A stretch of 11,719 bases of DNA from Methanoregula sp. UBA247 (GTDB taxonomy: Archaea > Halobacteriota > Methanomicrobia > Methanomicrobiales > Methanospirillaceae), in the NCBI GenBank assembly GCA_002495055.1, contig DADR01000019.1:1-11719 (forward strand). The letters are read 5' to 3'. Both the position numbers and the translations under genes were made by a program. The notes under the pieces were generated by a model. That model saw only the letters and a list, made by a program, of their open reading frames with translations. It was not told where the DNA came from and did no database searches. Positions 5,684 to 11,719 of this stretch are shown piece by piece. Numbering within the stretch: position 1 is the stretch's first letter; each line of letters begins with the position of its first letter.

Positions 5684-7138
5684 TTATTTCTTTTTTGTTT
5701 CCTGTTTCAGTATGACCACGATCGCGATTACTACTATCATCCCGATGGCACCCAATGCCAGCACCAGGTCGATCGCGGATGGCTTCTTATACATCTTTTG
5801 CATTCCCGTAGTATACGTCTGGGTCTGACCGGCAGGTGTAGAAATGTTGGTTGTAGAATCCACATACTCCTGAAGGGTTAACAAAACAGTGTGCGTCCCG
5901 GCGTAAAGTCCTGATATTGTTGCCGGGCTCACTCCTTTGAAATCACCATCGATAAAAATTTCTGCACCCGGTGGCTCTGTGATGATAGCGAGTGAGCCGG
6001 TGACATCTTTTGCTGCAACAAGGACGGCATTGATCGCAGCCGTTTGACCTGATCCGACAGATACAACGTGGTCCCAGGTATCATATCCTTTGAGCGAGAG
6101 CGTGACCTGATGGTTGCCGGGCAGGACCTCGGGGAATACAACCGGTGTTATTCCACTCTGCCTGCCATCAATGAACACTTCAGCCCCTGAAGGGATAGTT
6201 GTGATGCCAATTGATCCGTTTGGGGGTGACAGGGGCGTTGGTTTTGGAAGGCTCGGTGTGAGCACTGCTGCGATCGTGAGGGGGATTGCAGGTTCCACCA
6301 CGATATTCCGGGTGTATTCCTCATAACCGTCCAAAGAAATTGTTATTTTGTGATTTCCGACTGCAATATCCGTTAGCGTCAGGGGGGATATCCCCTTCAT
6401 GACATTATCAATAAATACGGCAGAACCCGGAGGATTTGAAGTTACAGAAAGTGTCGTTGCCGGGGCGGCAATCGTGATAAAATTGTTCATGCTCATATGG
6501 TTGACCATTCCTGAACAGGTATCTCGTGCCTCAAGGGAAACCGAATAGATTCCCGGGGTTCTGTAGGTATGCCGGGGATTCTGTGCCGGTGATGTCCCAC
6601 CATCGCCAAAATTCCATGTAAAGGCATTAGTTCCGGTTGATGTGCTGGTGAACTGGACCGTATGAGGGGCAATCCCGTATGCTGGCATACCAATAAAAGC
6701 TGCGGAAGGCTGGAGAGGTAAACATGTCGGGGTCACCGTCGTAATATTTTCCGGTGCCGGTATATTCATACCATAGGTGTCGGATCTCCACAGGTCACAT
6801 TGCGTACCTGCCATGAATTTCAGGGTAAAAAATCCTGAACTATTATAGGTATGGGTTACCCCGTCAACCGAACCATAATAGGGAGGTGATCCATCTCCAA
6901 AATCCAGGGAATACTGGGTAGGAAAATCCCCCCCTCCTGAAGGTTGTGCCGGGAACATGAATCCCTGGTTACAGGGAAAACTTATGGGAAATCGATCACA
7001 TCCACCACTGAACAGGATGAGAGACTGGCTTTGTGGGGGTCCGTCACACAGGATTGCTGTCACCGGGAATATACACCACGCTGTCATGATGACCGCACAT
7101 ACGACAATAGCCAGATTATGTCCTGATAGAAGGTTCAT
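5684..7138 (-). CDS. Cell-surface protein with two PKD domains and three PEGA domains
   Basis: A 484-residue protein read from the ATG at 7138. Residues 8-29 are a signal peptide or N-terminal anchor. A divergent PKD domain (about 60-130, LDFGDG at 78-83) and a typical PKD domain (about 144-223, FTWNFGDGG) follow. Then come three PEGA domains with the hallmark NPPGSAVFID (235-244), IPSGAEVFIDG (315-325) and EPPGAEIFIDG (388-398). Pro-rich linkers separate the parts, and a C-terminal helix (455-477) plus KQETKKK anchors the protein with its bulk outside the cell. Such beta-domain chains are common on methanogen surfaces and likely serve in adhesion or the S-layer. The frame is open 90 codons further upstream, but that part lacks domain character. 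Six cysteines lie in the PKD half. Confidence 0.88.
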   Translation of the reverse strand: MNLLSGHNLAIVVCAVIMTAWCIFPVTAILCDGPPQSQSLILFSGGCDRFPISFPCNQGFMFPAQPSGGGDFPTQYSLDFGDGSPPYYGSVDGVTHTYNSSGFFTLKFMAGTQCDLWRSDTYGMNIPAPENITTVTPTCLPLQPSAAFIGMPAYGIAPHTVQFTSTSTGTNAFTWNFGDGGTSPAQNPRHTYRTPGIYSVSLEARDTCSGMVNHMSMNNFITIAAPATTLSVTSNPPGSAVFIDNVMKGISPLTLTDIAVGNHKITISLDGYEEYTRNIVVEPAIPLTIAAVLTPSLPKPTPLSPPNGSIGITTIPSGAEVFIDGRQSGITPVVFPEVLPGNHQVTLSLKGYDTWDHVVSVGSGQTAAINAVLVAAKDVTGSLAIITEPPGAEIFIDGDFKGVSPATISGLYAGTHTVLLTLQEYVDSTTNISTPAGQTQTYTTGMQKMYKKPSAIDLVLALGAIGMIVVIAIVVILKQETKKK

Positions 7139-7182
7139 CTCGGGTTCCAGGAGTTTTAATCCATAACCAGAGTCGCAGCTCA

Positions 7183-7222
7183 TACCCTGATTTGATAAAA
7201 AGACATTGATCGCTTCAGGGTA
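7183..7222. repeat. Inverted repeat TACCCTGA / TCAGGGTA
   Basis: Perfect eight-base arms at 7183-7190 and 7215-7222 are separated by 24 AT-rich bases that include a TATA-like sequence. It could be a paired operator site around a promoter of the PKD/PEGA gene or an RNA hairpin in its leader. Eight-base arms can also arise by chance. Confidence 0.35.
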
Positions 7223-7512
7223 AAAACACCAGCTGTCCTTATTCGCTGATTCACCAGGAATTTCCCGGCAGCGCCACACAAAGTGACCGTGTGAATTATT
7301 TTTATGGATTTTGTCGTTCCAGTGACATAAGAAAATCCTTAATAGAGTTATTACCCTGTTACCAGCGACGCAAATATCATGAAAACGGAGTAACTTTCGC
7401 TCATTCATTCATACTATTGATTCAATTTGATTCTTTAAAAAAAATGATAAATACACAGAACAACGCTATGCTCCGGCCAGGGTTATCCCCTCCCTTCAGA
7501 CTGAGGACAAGA

Positions 7513-7522
7513 TTTGTATAAG
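7513..7522 (+). promoter_or_regulatory. TATA box for the AI-2E family permease gene
   Basis: TTTGTATAAG is centred about 27 bases before the ATG at 7545, so transcription should start at or next to the start codon. No ribosome site precedes the ATG, which fits a leaderless message. Confidence 0.5.
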
Positions 7523-7544
7523 CCAATTATACTATATTCAATCA

Positions 7545-8618
7545 ATGAATTCTCCCGCAGACTGGTCAATGATAGAGCGGTCAGCTCTTTTCATTGCTCT
7601 TGTCTTAATCATCATCATCGGATTAAAGACGATTGAATTTGTCTTCAACCTCCTGCTCATCTCACTCATTCTTACCCTGATGACAATTCCCGCCATGGAC
7701 TGGCTTAAAAGGAGGGGTGTACCTGCAGGTATTGCGGTGATGGTCGTCACTGCTCTTGCCTGTCTCTTTGTCCTGGTATTGATACTCCTCACGTTCTATT
7801 CGTTCCAGGTCCTCATGTCTGACCTGCCCATGTACCAGACGGATCTCAACCAGCGGCTTGCCGATATCACCACACTCATGGGCAGGTATGGTCTCGATAT
7901 CACCCCTGCTACCTCATCGTCTTTCAAACTGATGGATATAGCACCTACGGTCCTGACTTCCATGATAAGCATCAGTGAAACCCTGATGTATGTGTTCTTC
8001 ATCGGGGTCACGACGTTTTTCATGCTCCTTGAAGTGCCCAATATCACCCGCAGGATCGAGAAGATGTATACCACCCAGACGGAAAAATTCCGGCAGATGT
8101 CCCGGATGAGCGGGTACATTATTGATTTTATCATAGTGAGAACCGAGACCAATCTCATCCACGGCGTGTTGTTTGGCGGAATCCTGGCAATCATGGGTGT
8201 CCATGCTGCCCTGTTATGGGGAATCCTGACATTTTTCCTCGGCTATATTCCTTATCTCGGGCTGGTTGCTGCAGCACTACCCGCTCTCTTTTTCGCGTAC
8301 CTGCAATTTGGCATGTGGGGAGCAGTGGCAGTGATCGTGGTAGTCGTCGTGCTTAACCTGATCGTAGAAAACCCGGTCTTTTCCTATCTTGCATCCCGCA
8401 AATTTGAAATGCCGGCGCTTGTCGTTATCCTGTCGGTGATATTCTGGGGCTGGCTGCTGGGTATTGCCGGCATGCTTTTTGCGGTCCCGATCACGCTGAT
8501 GGCACTCATAATCATCCAGTGCGTCGATGATCTCCGCTGGCTGAACGAACTGCTCGGGGTCAGCCAGCTCTTTGACGATGGAAACAAAAAACCCGACACG
8601 GAAAATTTTCAGAAATAA
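7545..8618 (+). CDS. AI-2E/PerM family membrane permease (UPF0118)
   Basis: A 357-residue polytopic membrane protein with about seven to eight hydrophobic segments. Two lie near the N-terminus (about 13-48), one at 60-85, then a soluble helical loop (about 90-130). The C-terminal half has the family's characteristic stretch ALLWGILTFFLGYIPYLG (about 212-229) and NLIVENPVFSYLASRKFEMP (281-300), ending in GIAGMLFAVPI. These match the PerM/AI-2E transporter family, whose bacterial members export autoinducer-2 or act in Na+/H+ exchange; the substrate in archaea is unknown. Length is normal for the family. A leaderless start at 7545 is chosen from the TATA spacing; the Met at codon 9 is an alternative. 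It is transcribed alone and ends at a palindromic terminator region. Confidence 0.9.
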   Translation: MNSPADWSMIERSALFIALVLIIIIGLKTIEFVFNLLLISLILTLMTIPAMDWLKRRGVPAGIAVMVVTALACLFVLVLILLTFYSFQVLMSDLPMYQTDLNQRLADITTLMGRYGLDITPATSSSFKLMDIAPTVLTSMISISETLMYVFFIGVTTFFMLLEVPNITRRIEKMYTTQTEKFRQMSRMSGYIIDFIIVRTETNLIHGVLFGGILAIMGVHAALLWGILTFFLGYIPYLGLVAAALPALFFAYLQFGMWGAVAVIVVVVVLNLIVENPVFSYLASRKFEMPALVVILSVIFWGWLLGIAGMLFAVPITLMALIIIQCVDDLRWLNELLGVSQLFDDGNKKPDTENFQK

Positions 8619-8621
8619 CAA

Positions 8622-8660
8622 AAAATTCGATGACTAATGCAATAATTATCGCATCATTTT
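8622..8660. terminator. Bidirectional terminator between convergent genes
   Basis: An 18-base near-perfect palindrome ATGCAATAATTATCGCAT (8637-8654, one mismatched pair) is followed on the plus strand by ATTTTTATT and on the minus strand by an AATTTTTTG tract. It lies between the permease stop (8618) and the stop of the small membrane protein (8701), as expected for a shared terminator. Confidence 0.5.
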
Positions 8661-8700
8661 TATTGAATTCTGCCCCTTGGCAAAAACGTGATGCCTCTTC

Positions 8701-8913
8701 CTACCATCCCAGGAACCATGCCATAGCAAAAAAACCGTGAATGAGTGCAACCACGATAGTCAGCCGGGCTAGATTTACATGCCAGGAAAACGGTATATTG
8801 CCTTTTCCTTTCATGATCATAAATCCAAGCGTCGCAGTACCGATGAGGCACAGGAAGAGGATAATCCCGGTAATCATGATCAGCGGAAGGGTTAACCACG
8901 TGAATAATGCCAT
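8701..8913 (-). CDS. Small two-helix membrane protein with paired histidines
   Basis: A 70-residue hydrophobic protein. Helix 1 spans about residues 8-33, a short loop MKGKGN (34-39) follows, and helix 2 spans about 46-68 and is rich in Trp and Phe. His45 and His59 lie 14 residues apart on helix 2, the spacing seen for haem ligands in cytochrome b helices; whether it binds haem is speculation, especially as Methanomicrobiales are thought to lack cytochromes. I do not recognise a named family. No strong ribosome site precedes the ATG at 8913. The gene starts 64 bases after the uvrC stop on the same strand and may be read from the uvrC message. A longer frame in another phase (8660-8932) has no protein-like character. 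Confidence 0.7.
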   Translation of the reverse strand: MALFTWLTLPLIMITGIILFLCLIGTATLGFMIMKGKGNIPFSWHVNLARLTIVVALIHGFFAMAWFLGW

Positions 8914-8977
8914 ATACTGTCGTTACGTTCATCCCTGATTAATGTTTCAACGGGGGAGCTGTACCCTCAGGGATTAT

Positions 8978-10558
8978 TCACGGGGAACGGTTCGACCGGG
9001 CATGTTCACCGCTTAATTTCTTGCTCCTGAGCAGTCTGTGGTAGGCGATGGCAAACCGGTGCGCCTCGTCACGGATCTCCTGTAAATACCGCAATGCCAT
9101 TCCTTTTGGATCGAGCCGCCGTGGAAGCATCTCGCCGGGCAGGTACACTTCCTCTTCTCTTTTGGCAAGGGCTATAACCGGAATGACAAGATCCAGATCC
9201 TGTACTGCTTCCAGCGCAGCGGATAACTGGCCTTTCCCGCCATCGATAATAATGAGGTCAGGCAGATTTGAATTCTCCTCGACCAGCCGATGATATCTCC
9301 GCTTCACGATCTCCGCAATCGAGGCAACATCATCGATACCCTCTATCGTTTTAATTTTGAACCTGCGGTAGTTCTTCTTGTCCGGCATCCCATTCCTGAA
9401 CTGAACCATGGACCCGACCATTGCCGTTCCGGAGAGGTGCGAAATGTCAAAACATTCTATCACATCCGGCTCATCTGCAAGATTCAGTGTTACCTGCAGG
9501 TCTTTTACTTTCAACTCGTTTTTTAAGAAGGCCTGATCGATGTTCTTCTCAACAAGGTCGAGCAGCTTTTTCTTCTCACCGATCCTGGGTACCGTTACCT
9601 GCACACGTTTGCCTTTCTTTTCTTCAAGGTAACCTGCAAGCGCCTCATCAACTTCGTGGGACAGGATCAGCTCCGCGGGGGGTAAACGATCAGCATAATA
9701 CTGCACAAGAAATTCCTCAAAAAAATCTTCACGGTTGTCAAACACGTATTCCTGCTTACCGGTAAGCAAACCCTTTTCGATTGAGAATACCATCAAAAAT
9801 ACCGTATCGTGAGCTATTGTATACCCGATGATATCCTGGTCAGTCTCCTTCGGACGTTCGACATGCTGGCGTTCGGCAAGGTGCTCAATCGCCGTCATCT
9901 GATTTCTGAGGACCAGCGCTCTCTCATAGTCCTGTGCAGCTGAGCATTCTGCTATCCCCTTACGTAACAATGCTAATAGTTCACTGCTCTTACCTTTCAG
10001 CAACGCTGTTGCCCTCTCGACCTGTATGTGATAGTCGTTCTCGCTGATGAGGCCGATACAGGGAGCACTGCATGACTTCATATGATACCGCAGGCAAGCT
10101 CGTTTTGGCATTTTTTTACACGAACGCAGGCAGAAGGTCCGTTTTATGACTCTGAGTATCGCGTCGCGCTCTGCTGCGGATACGAAGGGCCCGAAATAGA
10201 TCGCTTCACCAGAGCTCGTACGCCGGGCAAATCCGATCCGGGGAAATGGTTCGCGGGTAAGTTCGATATACGCAAACCGTTTCGCGTCCTTTAAATCGAT
10301 ATTGTATTTCGGCTGGTGTTTTTTAATCAGGTTGTTTTCCAGCAGCAATGCTTCAGTCTCGGTGTTGGTCACCATCACGCTGACCGATGAGATACGGGCA
10401 ATCAGGTTCCGGGTTTTGGGATCATGATCGGTTTTCTGGAAATAACTCGTCACCCTTTTTTTGACATTTTTTGCCTTCCCGACATAGATTACTGTGCCTG
10501 TTTCATCGGAAAACAGGTAGCAGCCGGGGTTATCCGAAAGGGTGGTCAGATCTATCAT
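8978..10558 (-). CDS. uvrC: UvrABC system protein C (excinuclease subunit)
   Basis: UvrC makes both incisions around damaged DNA bound by UvrA/UvrB in nucleotide excision repair. The 526 residues show the GIY-YIG nuclease (about 9-86, with GCYLF, IYVGKAK, Y25, K28, R35, Y39 and E74 for the 3' cut). A cysteine cluster follows, C143, C155, C163, C167, with the spacing of the 4Fe-4S ligands described for E. coli UvrC. Then come the UvrB-binding UVR helix pair (about 195-230) and the RNase H-like nuclease (about 365-510) with D371 in FDISH, D439 in IIIDGGKG and H500 in DEAHRF for the 5' cut. The protein stops soon after (ends RSKKLSGEHARSNRSP) and lacks the tandem helix-hairpin-helix domain of the roughly 600-residue bacterial enzymes. 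The start at 10558 fits the family N-terminus. Confidence 0.97.
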   Translation of the reverse strand: MIDLTTLSDNPGCYLFSDETGTVIYVGKAKNVKKRVTSYFQKTDHDPKTRNLIARISSVSVMVTNTETEALLLENNLIKKHQPKYNIDLKDAKRFAYIELTREPFPRIGFARRTSSGEAIYFGPFVSAAERDAILRVIKRTFCLRSCKKMPKRACLRYHMKSCSAPCIGLISENDYHIQVERATALLKGKSSELLALLRKGIAECSAAQDYERALVLRNQMTAIEHLAERQHVERPKETDQDIIGYTIAHDTVFLMVFSIEKGLLTGKQEYVFDNREDFFEEFLVQYYADRLPPAELILSHEVDEALAGYLEEKKGKRVQVTVPRIGEKKKLLDLVEKNIDQAFLKNELKVKDLQVTLNLADEPDVIECFDISHLSGTAMVGSMVQFRNGMPDKKNYRRFKIKTIEGIDDVASIAEIVKRRYHRLVEENSNLPDLIIIDGGKGQLSAALEAVQDLDLVIPVIALAKREEEVYLPGEMLPRRLDPKGMALRYLQEIRDEAHRFAIAYHRLLRSKKLSGEHARSNRSP

Positions 10559-10848
10559 CGTTACTATTGTGTAAGAGTACTGAGGTCATAAGGAATGGGG
10601 ATAGGGCAGGGTAATGGATAGCGGGAAATGATCTTCCGGCTATCATGTCCGGCTGGTGATCTGCAAAGGTAAATAGTTCCGGATTGGCATCAATGCTAGT
10701 ACCATTCATCGCCCATTGCAATCCATTTTTGCATATCAGTATCCAATAATGTATTACAGATTATTCTGGCAAATGTATTAATATTTATAAAAATACTTAG
10801 ATGTTCGACAACTTTTTTAGTCAAATGATACCTGACGGGAGGTGCGGT
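10559..10848. other. Divergent promoter region between uvrC and the TPR gene
   Basis: No gene is seen. The half next to uvrC is GC-richer with no clear TATA box or ribosome site for uvrC. The half next to the TPR gene is AT-rich and carries the TATA box at 10784-10795. Two copies of TCCGGCT lie near 10636-10656. I see no RNA gene. Confidence 0.4.
10784..10795 (+). promoter_or_regulatory. TATA box for the TPR gene
   Basis: TTTATAAAAATA is close to the archaeal consensus. Transcription would begin near 10815, giving a leader of about 34 bases with the strong ribosome site GGGAGGTG at 10838-10845, four bases before the ATG at 10849. This also rules out the in-frame ATG at 10801 as the start. 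Confidence 0.6.
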
Positions 10849-11133
10849 ATGACAGGGAAGTATACCTATGTGAAGGGTATCCCGATAGAGGCACAATACC
10901 TCTACAAGAAAGCAATGGACATGTACACGAGGGGAAAGATTGAAACTGCACTGATATACCTCAGGCAGACAACGGTGATTGCTCCCAATTACTCAAAAGC
11001 ACTCCTTCAAATGGGTAATTGTCTTGCAAAGCTTGGCCAGAATGTTGAAGCGACTGCCCGGTATGAACAGGCTATCCAGATCGATCCGGCACTCAAAGAA
11101 CTGGTAGAAAAACGAAACGGATCAATTCATTAA
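10849..11133 (+). CDS. Small TPR-repeat protein
   Basis: A 94-residue cytoplasmic protein, with start chosen at the ATG at 10849 because of the GGGAGGTG ribosome site directly upstream; the frame is open to an ATG at 10801, which lies too close to the TATA box. After MTGKYTYVKG it consists of two tetratricopeptide repeats: about residues 14-47 (EAQYLYKKAMDMYTRGKIE then TALIYLRQTTVIAPNY) and about 48-81 (SKALLQMGNCLAKLGQNVE then ATARYEQAIQIDP). A short charged tail follows. TPR pairs bind protein partners; no partner can be named. It sits between uvrC and uvrA but is transcribed against both, so a repair role is not implied by operon structure. Small TPR proteins of this kind are common in Methanomicrobiales. 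Confidence 0.88.
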   Translation: MTGKYTYVKGIPIEAQYLYKKAMDMYTRGKIETALIYLRQTTVIAPNYSKALLQMGNCLAKLGQNVEATARYEQAIQIDPALKELVEKRNGSIH

Positions 11134-11156
11134 AAAAGGATATTTCTGGTAAAAAA

Positions 11157-11719
11157 TCAAGCCTGCTTTAGTATCGGTTTTAAAAACTGGCCGGTATAGC
11201 TCTCCCTTGTGGCCGCTATCTTCTCCGGAGTCCCGGTCGCGATTATCTCCCCGCCGGCATCCCCGCCTTCCGGACCAATATCGATGAGGTGGTCGGCTGA
11301 CTTGACCACATCGAGGTTGTGCTCGATCACGATTACGGTGTTGCCCTTCTCCACGAGGTCATCGAGCACCTTGATCAGCTTTTTGGTGTCATCAAAGTGG
11401 AGTCCTGTCGTGGGTTCGTCCAGGAGGTAGAGGGTCCTCCCGGTAGCCCGTTTCGCGAGTTCCCGGGTGAGTTTGATCCGCTGCGCCTCACCGCCCGAGA
11501 GGGTCGTCGAGCTCTGGCCGAGCTTGATATAATCGAGGCCGACCCGTGAGAGGGTTTCGAGCTTCGTCCGGATTGAAGGGATGTTCTCGAAGTGCTTCAT
11601 TGCCTCTTCGACACTCATATTGAGGACGTCGGCAATTGACTTTCCTTTGTACAATACTTCCAGGGTCTCGCGGTTGTACCGCCTGCCCTTGCATTCCTCG
11701 CACTCGATGTACACATCGG
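11157..11719 (-). CDS. uvrA: UvrABC system protein A, C-terminal part (runs off right edge)
   Basis: UvrA is the ATP-dependent damage sensor that loads UvrB in nucleotide excision repair. The visible 187 residues are the end of the protein: the second CxxC half of the C-terminal zinc module (YIECEECKGRRYN), the helical insertion (SIADVLNMSVEEAMKHFENI), then the second ABC ATPase with signature TLSGGEAQRIKLTRELA, Walker B TLYLLDEPTTGLH, the switch histidine in VIVIEHN, and the typical ending DLIDIGPEGG-like DHLIDIGPEGGDAGGEIIATGTPE. The stop TGA is at 11157-11159, 23 bases past the convergent TPR gene. The N-terminal ATPase and the first zinc half lie outside the window. All visible key residues are intact. 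Confidence 0.97.
   Translation of the reverse strand, partial: DVYIECEECKGRRYNRETLEVLYKGKSIADVLNMSVEEAMKHFENIPSIRTKLETLSRVGLDYIKLGQSSTTLSGGEAQRIKLTRELAKRATGRTLYLLDEPTTGLHFDDTKKLIKVLDDLVEKGNTVIVIEHNLDVVKSADHLIDIGPEGGDAGGEIIATGTPEKIAATRESYTGQFLKPILKQA

Larger units (their letters stand above)
7139..7544. other. Divergent spacer between the PKD/PEGA gene and the permease gene
   Basis: No gene is seen. It must hold promoters for both neighbours. On the minus strand TATA-like sequences occur near 7195-7203 (CTTTTTATC) and 7297-7308 (CCATAAAAATAA); either gives a leader of about 35-140 bases before the ATG at 7138. An inverted repeat at 7183-7222 lies within that leader and is listed separately. 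Confidence 0.4.

Noticed and set aside
7139..7408. Ninety additional N-terminal codons on the PKD/PEGA gene
   Set aside because: The stretch has no domain or signal character, is rich in Cys, His and Asn, and would place the clear signal sequence in the middle of the protein.
8660..8932. 90-codon minus-strand frame over the small membrane protein
   Set aside because: It is an out-of-phase reading of the same DNA; only the 8701-8913 frame gives coherent membrane helices.
1..11719. Search by eye for tRNA, rRNA, CRISPR arrays, insertion sequences and phage or defence genes
   Set aside because: No cloverleaf with conserved T-loop, no regularly spaced short repeats, no terminal inverted repeats with a transposase, and no recognised defence gene were found.

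Overview
The window looks like an ordinary stretch of chromosome from a methanogenic archaeon, most likely of the order Methanomicrobiales (Methanoregula-like). The evidence is archaeal TATA-type promoters (TTTATAAAAATA, CTTAAATA, GTATAAAC), U-tract terminators, the DUF2178 plus small XRE-type regulator pair, a surface protein built from PKD and PEGA domains, and a bacterial-type uvrA/uvrC pair as found in mesophilic methanogens. The genus is inference. I see no rRNA, tRNA, CRISPR array, insertion sequence or phage gene.

Layout, left to right. (1) 1-346, minus: the N-terminal part of an exported protein built on a 65-residue repeat; it runs off the left edge. (2) 497-1204, plus: a DUF2178 four-helix membrane protein overlapping a small HTH regulator, behind a TATA box that abuts a striking palindrome (a candidate operator). 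(3) 1324-1881, minus: a class I methyltransferase with a TTG start. (4) 2390-3301, minus: a membrane-anchored extracytoplasmic protein of an uncharacterised, possibly SGNH-hydrolase-like family. (5) 3660-4256, plus: a lipoprotein. (6) 4456-5211, minus: a six-helix voltage-gated K+ channel whose reading frame continues about 100 bases upstream of its first ATG without a normal start codon. (7) 5684-7138, minus: a PKD/PEGA cell-surface protein. (8) 7545-8618, plus: an AI-2E/PerM family permease, probably from a leaderless mRNA. (9) 8701-8913 and 8978-10558, minus: a 70-residue two-helix membrane protein downstream of uvrC. (10) 10849-11133, plus: a two-repeat TPR protein. (11) 11157-11719, minus: the C-terminal part of UvrA, cut by the right edge.

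The only clear pathway is nucleotide excision repair: UvrA finds damage and UvrC makes the two incisions. uvrA and uvrC lie on the same strand with the small TPR gene in opposite orientation between them; uvrB is not in the window. The other genes form a set of membrane or cell-surface functions, mostly single transcription units separated by 200-500 base AT-rich spacers. The region holds no obvious new multi-gene system. The points most worth checking are the palindrome at the DUF2178-HTH promoter, the unusual 5' end of the channel gene, the tandem-repeat exported protein, and the small membrane protein with two histidines 14 residues apart.
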